A stretch of 9,705 nucleotides of DNA from Dehalococcoidia bacterium. Lineage in GTDB: Bacteria; Chloroflexota; Dehalococcoidia; GIF9; AB-539-J10. Below the pieces are notes generated by a model. That model worked only from the letters and a program-made list of their open reading frames with translations, ran no database searches and was not told the origin of the DNA. Shown here in pieces: positions 1 through 5,621 of this stretch. A program made the position numbers and the translations under genes. The stretch spans positions 1 through 9,705 of the forward strand of contig JAUWHW010000015.1 in the NCBI GenBank assembly GCA_030605665.1. Reading direction: 5' to 3'. Each line of letters starts with the position of its first letter. The stretch's first letter is position 1.

Positions 1-266
1 GTTGGCGTCTGCTCTGCAGGCGAAACAGTTCCTTCACTCGATGCCTGCTCTATAGACAAAGCAATCTGTTCACTGGATGCCTGTTCTATTTCACTCCCAC
101 TCCTTCCAAACTGGCCATCCAAATCAACAGTGCCTACTTCAAAATTCGGCTGATGGACTTGCAGCACATGCTTTTCCCAACAATAAGCATGAAGAAAAAC
201 TCCACAGGAACAGTGAAAAACAGCTCTACTACAAAGCAATGGATTTCCACAAACAGCACAATTCAT
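1..266 (-). CDS. Unrecognised small Cys/His (RING-like) protein, 3' end cut by window edge
   Basis: This partial gene reads leftward from an ATG at 264-266 and is open for 88 codons to the window edge. The first 40 residues carry C3-x2-C6, C19-x-C21, H26-x2-C29 and H33/H38, the spacing of a small cross-braced zinc fold such as a RING, B-box or zinc ribbon. The rest is acidic and low in complexity. From residue 60 it forms 12-residue repeats beginning IEQASSE (units 60-71 and 72-83, a third starting at 84). A strong Shine-Dalgarno (GGGAGGT at 273-279 on this strand) sits 6 nt before the ATG. Upstream are a near-consensus promoter and a CIRCE element, so heat-shock control by HrcA is likely. 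I see no signal peptide or membrane segment in the visible part. The function is unknown; a chaperone-linked or protein-quality-control role is only suggested by the operator. Confidence 0.8.
   Translation of the reverse strand, partial: MNCAVCGNPLLCSRAVFHCSCGVFLHAYCWEKHVLQVHQPNFEVGTVDLDGQFGRSGSEIEQASSEQIALSIEQASSEGTVSPAEQTP
18..89 (-). repeat. 36-nt tandem repeat (12-residue unit) inside the RING-like gene
   Basis: Two 36-nt units (54-89 and 18-53) code for 12-residue repeats starting IEQASSE. The 21-nt cores at 69-89 and 33-53 differ at only two positions. A third, more diverged unit starts at 17 and runs off the window. The array is in frame, so changes in copy number would keep the protein open. 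Confidence 0.7.
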
Positions 267-283
267 TTAGTTACCTCCCATAA

Positions 284-310
284 TTAGCACTCTCAATGGC
301 AGAGTGCTAA
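284..310. promoter_or_regulatory. CIRCE element (HrcA operator)
   Basis: TTAGCACTC at 284-292 and GAGTGCTAA at 302-310 form a perfect 9-9-9 CIRCE with the spacer TCAATGGCA. The dyad extends outward to 13-bp arms (280-292 and 302-314). It lies between the minus-strand promoter and the Shine-Dalgarno of the RING-like gene and overlaps the -10 box. In known systems HrcA bound here represses chaperone genes at normal temperature. Confidence 0.95.
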
Positions 311-338
311 TTATATTTTAATAAAGAGACTTTTTCAA
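310..338 (-). promoter_or_regulatory. Sigma-70-type promoter for the RING-like gene
   Basis: On the minus strand TTGAAA (333-338) is followed after exactly 17 nt by TATAAT (310-315). This is five of six plus six of six consensus bases at ideal spacing. The -10 overlaps the proximal CIRCE arm, so HrcA binding would block RNA polymerase directly. Confidence 0.85.
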
Positions 339-365
339 GCCTCTGCAGCCTTTAAATTGGTTTGG

Positions 366-395
366 TTGACAATTTGCTTCCTTAGTCATTAATAT
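366..395 (+). promoter_or_regulatory. Probable promoter for the pgk operon
   Basis: A perfect -35 TTGACA (366-371) is followed after 18 nt by TAATAT (390-395), a four-of-six -10 match. It lies about 145 nt upstream of the chosen pgk start and diverges from the CIRCE-controlled promoter. The long leader between them shows no clear riboswitch or terminator. Confidence 0.55.
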
Positions 396-540
396 AGGGT
401 GGTTTTGATAAGCATAAATGAAAGCTTACCTAGAAGTTATGCGATCTTAGGACTTATCTACAATTTCCCTTTAATCCATGCTGATATTGAAAACTCTAGT
501 TGTGAGTGCTGTTGGTGTGGTTACTAGGAGTGAAAAGGGA

Positions 541-1731
541 ATGCAGAAAAAAACTATTAGCGATATAAAGGTTGGAGGGAAAAGAGTATTAGTTAGAGTT
601 GATTTTAATGTTCCGTTGGATATAAATACCGGTGCCATTAGCAATGATAGCCGCATTCGTGCCTCGTTACCTACCATCGAGTATCTTGTTGACCATAAAG
701 CCAAGCTAATTCTTTGCTCCCATCTAGGCCGCCCCAACGGCAAAGTAGTCCAAGGATTGCAAATAGCACCAGTAGCCAGACGCTTATCACAGCTCGTAGG
801 CTTGCCTGTCAGTATAGCGCCTGATTGCGTGGGTCAAGAAGTAGAAAATGAGGTGAAAGCGCTCAAAGAAGGCGATATTTTGTTTTTAGAGAATGTGCGC
901 TTCCATCCTGAGGAAGAGGCAAACGACCCTCACTTTGCCCAAGAATTAGCTCAGCTAGCCGATATTTATGTTAATGATGCCTTTAGCTCTGCCCACAGGG
1001 CTCATGCCTCTACTGTAGGTGTACCCAAGTACCTGCCAGCAGTGGCTGGTTTTTTAATGGAAGAGGAATTAGATGCCATGGGTAAACTCCTGAGTGCTCC
1101 AGCGCGTCCCTTTGCTTGTCTAATAGGCGGCGCTAAAGTGAGCGACAAGATAGACTTGATGCAAAATATGTTAAAAAGGGTTGATATTTTACTCATCGGC
1201 GGTGGCATGGCAGCCACCTTCATAGAAGCACAAGGATATGAGACCGGGCATTCCCTGGTAGAAAGAGATAAATTGAGCTTGGCTAAGGACCTGCTTAAAG
1301 AGGCTGAAGAATGGGGAGTACCACTTCTGCTACCAGTTGATGTGGTGGTAGCTGAGGAGATTAAAGCTGAGGCTTCAACTAAAGTAGTGCCCATAACCAA
1401 TATACCATCTGATAGCTACCTTGTGGATATTGGACCTAAAACCATCGAGCTTTTCTCCTCCAGGCTAAGGAAATGCCATACAATTATGTGGAATGGGCCT
1501 CTGGGAATTTACGAGATACCTCAGTTTGTTCAAGGAACCAGGTCATTGGCTAAGCTTCTCTCCACCGTCAATGCTACCACCGTTATCGGTGGCGGCTCCA
1601 GTGCTGAGATAGTTCAGGAGATGGGGCTGACTGATAAGATGACTCATGTCTCCACTGGAGGTGGTGCTAGCTTGAGGTTTTTGCAAGGCCTTCCACTGCC
1701 CGGAGTGGAAGTTTTACCAAATAAGAGGTAA
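541..1731 (+). CDS. pgk: Phosphoglycerate kinase
   Basis: Phosphoglycerate kinase (EC 2.7.2.3) interconverts 1,3-bisphosphoglycerate plus ADP with 3-phosphoglycerate plus ATP in cytosolic glycolysis and gluconeogenesis. The product has 396 residues, the usual bacterial size. Diagnostic segments in order are VLVRVDFNVPL near residue 16, CSHLGRPNG, ENVRFHPEE, NDAFSSAHRAHAST, IGGAKVSDKI, MWNGPLGIYE and STGGGASL near the C-terminus. The frame is open back to an ATG at 478, but 541 is preferred: it has AGGAG at 526-530 and matches the family N-terminus, while 478 has no Shine-Dalgarno. One oddity is the usual GGGD nucleotide-site motif, here IGGGSSAE, with Ser for the Asp generally linked to metal-nucleotide binding. 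It is the first gene of the operon, 12 nt before tpiA. Confidence 0.97.
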   Translation: MQKKTISDIKVGGKRVLVRVDFNVPLDINTGAISNDSRIRASLPTIEYLVDHKAKLILCSHLGRPNGKVVQGLQIAPVARRLSQLVGLPVSIAPDCVGQEVENEVKALKEGDILFLENVRFHPEEEANDPHFAQELAQLADIYVNDAFSSAHRAHASTVGVPKYLPAVAGFLMEEELDAMGKLLSAPARPFACLIGGAKVSDKIDLMQNMLKRVDILLIGGGMAATFIEAQGYETGHSLVERDKLSLAKDLLKEAEEWGVPLLLPVDVVVAEEIKAEASTKVVPITNIPSDSYLVDIGPKTIELFSSRLRKCHTIMWNGPLGIYEIPQFVQGTRSLAKLLSTVNATTVIGGGSSAEIVQEMGLTDKMTHVSTGGGASLRFLQGLPLPGVEVLPNKR

Positions 1732-1743
1732 TGGAGTCCTGAA

Positions 1744-2502
1744 ATGCGCGTCCCTTTCATTGCTGGCAATTGGAAAATGAACACCACAGTCGTTGAGGCT
1801 GAGAAGCTTGTCTGCGATATGCTGGACAGGTTGGATAGAATAGAGGGAGTAGAAAAAGTGCTCTGCCTTCCCTTCGTTTCTCTAGTTACAATAAGGGAGC
1901 TGCTAAAAGGTTCGTCTATTAAACTTGGTGCCCAGAATATGTGGTTTGAGACAAAGGGAGCTTATACCGGAGAGATATCCCCGCTAATGCTCAGGGAGTT
2001 ATGCGAATTTGTTATTCTGGGGCATTCTGAACGGCGGAGGTATTTTGGCGAAACTGACGAGATAGTTAATAGGAAGATAAAGGCAGCTCTGGAAAACAAG
2101 CTTAAACCCATTTTATGTGTTGGAGAAAAACTCGAAGAGAATGAAACTGGCAGGGCTGAAGAGGTAATTGGCAGGCAGTTAAATCAAGGCCTAAACAATA
2201 TAAAACCCACGCGGAATATAGTGATCGCCTATGAGCCGATATGGGCCATTGGCACCGGCAAGGCAGCTAGCGGCCAACAAGCAGCAGCTACCATCAATTT
2301 TATACGCAATATTCTGGCTGAGCTATGGAATAAGAGCATAGCTCAGGACTTACGTATCCTCTATGGTGGCAGTGTTACCAGCCATAACATAGCTGAGTTT
2401 ATTTCTCAGTCAGAAATCGACGGCGCTTTAGTGGGTGGCAGTAGCCTCAAGGCTGAGGAATTTTTGAGCATTGTCAATCAAACTGCTACCATCAAACTCT
2501 AA
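1744..2502 (+). CDS. tpiA: Triosephosphate isomerase
   Basis: Triosephosphate isomerase (EC 5.3.1.1) interconverts dihydroxyacetone phosphate and glyceraldehyde 3-phosphate in the cytosol. The 252-residue product has the family's usual length and all its key sites: AGNWKMN with the substrate-binding Lys11, LGHSERR with catalytic His94, YEPIWAIGTGK with catalytic Glu164 and the start of the flexible loop, then LYGGSV and GALVGGSSL for the phosphate site. The ATG lies 12 nt after pgk, with GGAG at 1734-1737 as Shine-Dalgarno. Adjacency to pgk is the common bacterial arrangement and supports cotranscription. Confidence 0.98.
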   Translation: MRVPFIAGNWKMNTTVVEAEKLVCDMLDRLDRIEGVEKVLCLPFVSLVTIRELLKGSSIKLGAQNMWFETKGAYTGEISPLMLRELCEFVILGHSERRRYFGETDEIVNRKIKAALENKLKPILCVGEKLEENETGRAEEVIGRQLNQGLNNIKPTRNIVIAYEPIWAIGTGKAASGQQAAATINFIRNILAELWNKSIAQDLRILYGGSVTSHNIAEFISQSEIDGALVGGSSLKAEEFLSIVNQTATIKL

Positions 2503-2505
2503 CTT

Positions 2506-3423
2506 ATGGAATGCCTCGTTGCCATCATCGGCCCCACAGCAGTAGGCAAAAACAAGCTTGCTCTGTGCCTGGCTCAAGATTTCCCAGCCGAGATAGTAAG
2601 TGCCGATAGTCGACAGGTTTATCGCTATATGGACATTGGCACCAATAAACCTACCTTGGCTGAAAGGGCAATGCTCCCTCACCATCTTATTGACATAGTT
2701 GAGCCCGACGAAGGCTTTAACCTGGCTATGTATTGTCAATTGGCTACCGAGGCAATCAAAGCCACTCAGCAAAAAGGCAAATTACCGTTATTGGTAGGTG
2801 GCAGCGGTCTTTATATATGGTCACTAGTAGAGGGATGGAAAATACCTCAAGTGCCACCCAATCCCAGGTTAAGACATGATTTAGAAGCCAGGGCAAAGCA
2901 AGAAGGCAGCTATACACTTTATAAAGAACTGCAGCAGATTGACCCTCTAGCCGCAACTAAAATCCATCCCAGCAATACACGCCGCATCATAAGAGCTTTA
3001 GAGATTTACCAAATGACAGGGCAGCTTCCCTCGGAGTTATGGCGTAAAGAGACACCAAGTTTTCCCATCCTTATCATCGGTTTGACCTTAGAAAGAGCTG
3101 AGTTATATAGAAGGATTGATTGTCGCGTTGATAAAATGATGCAAAGTGGATTGGTCAGGGAAGTAGAAAAGTTGTTAAAAAGGGGTTATAGTCCTATGTT
3201 ACCTTCCATGTCTGGCACGGGTTACAAGCAAATAGTCCAGTTTCTTCAGGGTCAGCTGAGCTTGCCTTTAGCCATTGCGCAGATAAAATATGAAACCCAT
3301 CGCCTGGCTCGTCATCAATATACCTGGTTTCACCTAGGTGATAGCAGAATCCACTGGTTTGATGCCGCTGAGGATAGAAGTAAGGAAAAGGTGATAAAAT
3401 TAGTAAAAAGCTTTCTAGCATGA
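2506..3423 (+). CDS. miaA: tRNA dimethylallyltransferase
   Basis: MiaA (EC 2.5.1.75) transfers the dimethylallyl group of DMAPP to N6 of A37 in tRNAs reading UNN codons. The 305-residue product carries the P-loop at residues 9-16, SADSRQVYRYMDIGT at 32-46, HHLIDIVEP, GGSGLYIWSLVEGW, the HPSNTRRIIRALEIY segment and SGTGYKQ near the C-terminus. The P-loop reads GPTAVGKN: the Ser or Thr that should follow the Lys is Asn (codon AAC, one base from ACC or AGC). The ATG follows the tpiA stop by 3 nt with no convincing Shine-Dalgarno, so translation is probably coupled to tpiA. The stop overlaps the dapF start as ATGA. The call is secure, but activity with the altered P-loop is uncertain. Confidence 0.96.
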   Translation: MECLVAIIGPTAVGKNKLALCLAQDFPAEIVSADSRQVYRYMDIGTNKPTLAERAMLPHHLIDIVEPDEGFNLAMYCQLATEAIKATQQKGKLPLLVGGSGLYIWSLVEGWKIPQVPPNPRLRHDLEARAKQEGSYTLYKELQQIDPLAATKIHPSNTRRIIRALEIYQMTGQLPSELWRKETPSFPILIIGLTLERAELYRRIDCRVDKMMQSGLVREVEKLLKRGYSPMLPSMSGTGYKQIVQFLQGQLSLPLAIAQIKYETHRLARHQYTWFHLGDSRIHWFDAAEDRSKEKVIKLVKSFLA

Positions 3424-4301
3424 AATTCTCCAAACTACAGGCTACAGGAAATGACTTTGTTCTGGTAGATGCCAGAAATATAGAGCAGGATTGGGCAAAG
3501 TTAACTCAAACTCTGTGTCAGCGCCACTTTGGCATAGGAGCTGACGGCTTGATATTGGTGCAGGAATCCAATATCGCCGATTTAAAGATGCGCATGTTTA
3601 ACCCGGATGGCTCCGAGGCCGAGACTTGTGGCAATGGGCTAAGATGTTTCGCCAAGTATGTTATTGAAAAAGGCATAGTCGGTAAAGTGTCATTGCGAGC
3701 AAAGCGAAGCAATCTCTGTTTAGCCATAGAAACCTTGTCAGGCATAAGAAGAGCCAAAGCTTATATGCCAGAAGGTAAAGTCAACCGAGTAGAAGTAAGC
3801 ATGGGCTTGCCTCAGTTCGAGCCCGAGCAAATTCCTGCCCATTTTGTCATTGCGAGGAACGAAGTGACGAAGCAATCTCCAATAATCACCTATCAGCTGA
3901 CAGCTGACAGCTATCAGCTATCAGTATCCTTACTGTCAATGGGCAACCCCCATGCAGTGAGCTTTACACCAGACCCGGTAGCCAGTTTCCCCCTGGCCGA
4001 GATAGGACCTAAAGTGGAAAGGCATCCCTTGTTCCCGCAAAGGACGAACTTTGAAATAGCTAGGGTCTTGAGTAGGGGAAGAGTAGAAGCCAGGGTGTGG
4101 GAGCGAGGCGCGGGAGAAACCCTTGCCTGCGGCAGCGGCGCCTGCGCTATAGCTGTAGCCGCGCAGTTGCTTAACTATACAGATAATCAAGTTGACATAA
4201 TACTCGCAGGTGGAGTTCTAACCGTATACTGGGATAGGGTAGGGGAGGTATCGCTCAGCGGCTCAGTGGAAGAAGTTTTCAGTGGAGAATATCCGATGTA
4301 A
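3420..4301 (+). CDS. dapF: Diaminopimelate epimerase carrying two repeat-derived insertions
   Basis: DapF (EC 5.1.1.7) epimerises LL- to meso-diaminopimelate for lysine and peptidoglycan. Conserved parts are QATGNDFVLVD (7-17), FGIGADGL, MFNPDGSEAETCGNGLRC with catalytic Cys70, SMGNPHAV (173-180), ERGAGETLACGSGAC with catalytic Cys237, and LSGSVEEVF at the end. At 293 residues it is somewhat long; E. coli DapF has 274. The excess maps to two stretches that read as the dispersed palindromic repeat: SLRAKRSNL (91-99) and VIARNEVTKQS (143-153), the second followed by heptamer-repeat residues YQLTADSYQLSVS. They fall between conserved blocks and leave both cysteines intact, so the enzyme is probably active. 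The ATG overlaps the miaA stop. The next gene, dapL, acts one step earlier. Confidence 0.95.
   Translation: MKFSKLQATGNDFVLVDARNIEQDWAKLTQTLCQRHFGIGADGLILVQESNIADLKMRMFNPDGSEAETCGNGLRCFAKYVIEKGIVGKVSLRAKRSNLCLAIETLSGIRRAKAYMPEGKVNRVEVSMGLPQFEPEQIPAHFVIARNEVTKQSPIITYQLTADSYQLSVSLLSMGNPHAVSFTPDPVASFPLAEIGPKVERHPLFPQRTNFEIARVLSRGRVEARVWERGAGETLACGSGACAIAVAAQLLNYTDNQVDIILAGGVLTVYWDRVGEVSLSGSVEEVFSGEYPM
3689..3716 (+). repeat. Dispersed palindromic repeat, copy A, inside dapF
   Basis: 28 nt starting GTCATTGCGAG and ending GAAGCAATCTC. Terminal ATTGC and GCAAT can pair. Compared with copy B it lacks about 6 nt in the middle. It is translated in the TCA-TTG-CGA frame as SLRAKRSNL (DapF residues 91-99). 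Confidence 0.85.
3846..3879 (+). repeat. Dispersed palindromic repeat, copy B, inside dapF
   Basis: 34 nt starting GTCATTGCGAG and ending GAAGCAATCTC, with GAACGAAGTGAC between. It is the full-length form of the family in this window. It is translated in the GTC-ATT-GCG frame as VIARNEVTKQS (DapF residues 143-153). Confidence 0.88.
3895..3922 (+). repeat. Heptamer tandem repeat inside dapF
   Basis: Four 7-nt units: AGCTGAC twice, then AGCTATC twice, with partial units on both sides. Three units make 21 nt, so the array encodes a seven-residue period (YQLTADS then YQLSVS). The AGCT cores are self-complementary. It starts 15 nt after repeat copy B. Confidence 0.8.
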
Positions 4302-4313
4302 AGGAGAAAACCG

Positions 4314-5513
4314 ATGCATTTAGCCAGACGCCTAAATGAATTACCTTCGTACCTTTTTGTTGATATAAATAAGAAAATCGCTGAAAAACAAGCCGGGGGA
4401 GAGGATATCATCAGCTTCGCTATCGGCGATCCAGACTTACCCACGCCATCTCACATTATCGACCATCTGTGCCGGGCAGCATATAACCCTGTCAACCATC
4501 GGTATCCCGAGACCAACGGCTTGCCTGAGCTTCGGCAGGCTATTGCTGAATGGTATGAGAGACGCTTTGGCGTTATTTTGAATCCGGATAAAGAAGTATT
4601 GCCTCTTATTGGTTCCAAAGAGGGAATCGGACATATGGGATTGTGCTTTATCGAACCTGGCGATATAGCTTTAGTACCCGACCCAGGGTATCCTGTATTT
4701 TCCATGAGCACTATAATAGCTGGTGGCGAGCCTTATTTTATGCCCCTGCAAGAGGAAAACGATTTCTTACCAGACTTTGATGCCATCCCTGATGAAATAG
4801 CCAATAAGGCAAAGCTTATGTGGCTAAACTATCCTAACAATCCCACAGGTGCTATAGCCAATCTTGATTTCTTTGAAAATACAGTCCATTTTGCCCAGCA
4901 GCATAACTTAGCTGTTTGCCACGATGCTCCTTATACGGAAGTCGCCTTTGAAGGCTACAAAGCTCCAAGCTTTATGCAAGTACACGGGGCTAAAGAAGTG
5001 GGAGTGGAATTCCATTCCTTATCTAAAACTTATCATATGACTGGGTGGCGGATAGGCATGGTGGTAGGCAATAGTCAAATGGTAGATGCTTTATTCCGGG
5101 TTAAGTCCAACCTGGATTCAGGCATTCCCCAGGCAATACAGCAGGCTGCTATTGAAGCTTTGCGTGGCTCTCAGGACTGCATTGCTGAGCACAATGCCAT
5201 TTTGCAACAACGCCGAGATAAATTGATAAAAGTCTTAGCTAAAATAGGGCTAAAAGCCAGGACACCGAAGGCAGCTTTCTATATTTGGGCTAGGGTTCCT
5301 CAAGGCTATACTTCAATAGACTTCACTGAGAAATTGCTTGATGAGGCTGGAATAGCTGTTACTCCCGGCATTGGCTATGGAAAGGAAGGAGAAGGTTATA
5401 TCAGATTTTCCTTAACTCTGGCTGATGACTGTTTGGAAGAAGGAATAAACCGCCTATCAACCTGGCATAACCAAAAATGTCATTGCGAGGAGCAGTGTGA
5501 GCCAAAGCCCTGA
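4314..5513 (+). CDS. dapL: LL-diaminopimelate aminotransferase, PLP-dependent
   Basis: This is a class I/II fold-type I aminotransferase, best read as LL-diaminopimelate aminotransferase (EC 2.6.1.83), which makes LL-diaminopimelate directly from tetrahydrodipicolinate. Visible marks are ISFAIGDPDLPTP (33-45), HRYPETNGLPELR, YPNNPTGA (173-180), DAPYTEVAFEGYK (204-216), the Schiff-base Lys238 in SLSKTYHMTGWRIG, and the phosphate-binding region SNLDSGIPQ. The neighbour dapF uses the predicted product, which strengthens the call over a generic aspartate aminotransferase. AGGAG at 4302-4306 stands 7 nt before the ATG, 12 nt after dapF. The last 11 residues (389-399) and the stop codon come from a palindromic repeat that begins at 5479, so the native C-terminus has been replaced or extended. 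A generic aminotransferase remains possible. Confidence 0.9.
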   Translation: MHLARRLNELPSYLFVDINKKIAEKQAGGEDIISFAIGDPDLPTPSHIIDHLCRAAYNPVNHRYPETNGLPELRQAIAEWYERRFGVILNPDKEVLPLIGSKEGIGHMGLCFIEPGDIALVPDPGYPVFSMSTIIAGGEPYFMPLQEENDFLPDFDAIPDEIANKAKLMWLNYPNNPTGAIANLDFFENTVHFAQQHNLAVCHDAPYTEVAFEGYKAPSFMQVHGAKEVGVEFHSLSKTYHMTGWRIGMVVGNSQMVDALFRVKSNLDSGIPQAIQQAAIEALRGSQDCIAEHNAILQQRRDKLIKVLAKIGLKARTPKAAFYIWARVPQGYTSIDFTEKLLDEAGIAVTPGIGYGKEGEGYIRFSLTLADDCLEEGINRLSTWHNQKCHCEEQCEPKP

Positions 5514-5600
5514 GCCCTTCGCTTACTGTCATTCTGAGGGAGCGAAGCGACCGAAGAATCTTGCTCAGGGTAAACTCCGCGAGGGGGACGAAGCAATCTT
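5479..5600. repeat. Nested palindromic repeat between dapL and hflX
   Basis: The outer ends match the copy A/B family: GTCATTGCGAGGAG at 5479-5492 and CGAAGCAATCTT at 5589-5600. Inside is an 8-bp inverted repeat, CCCTGAGC (5508-5515) and GCTCAGGG (5563-5570). Within that lies a related element (5528-5560) starting GTCATTCTGAGG and ending GAAGAATC, with pairing ATTCT and AGAAT. It looks like one repeat inserted into another. It could fold in the dapL-hflX transcript and may attenuate or process it; no U-tract follows. Confidence 0.75.
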
Positions 5601-5610
5601 AATTGAGTGT

Positions 5611-5615
5611 AGGAG
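5611..5615 (+). promoter_or_regulatory. Shine-Dalgarno that fixes the hflX start
   Basis: AGGAG stands 6 nt before ATA at 5622. No other plausible ribosome binding site exists between the repeat and the first conserved HflX codons. It is the main reason to place initiation at 5622 rather than at GTG 5766, which has no such site. Confidence 0.6.
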
Positions 5616-5621
5616 AGATAA

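Noticed and set aside
77..283. Plus-strand open frame of 68 codons
   Set aside because: It is antisense to the RING-like gene, runs through the CIRCE region side and has no Shine-Dalgarno or recognisable motif.
478..540. Upstream ATG extension of pgk
   Set aside because: It adds 21 residues not typical of Pgk and has no Shine-Dalgarno, while 541 has AGGAG.
1002..1400. 132-codon minus-strand open frame inside pgk
   Set aside because: It is a shadow of a clearly coding, well-conserved plus-strand gene and shows no motif.
3689..5600. CRISPR array
   Set aside because: The repeat copies are irregularly spaced, lie inside genes and have no spacer-repeat periodicity.
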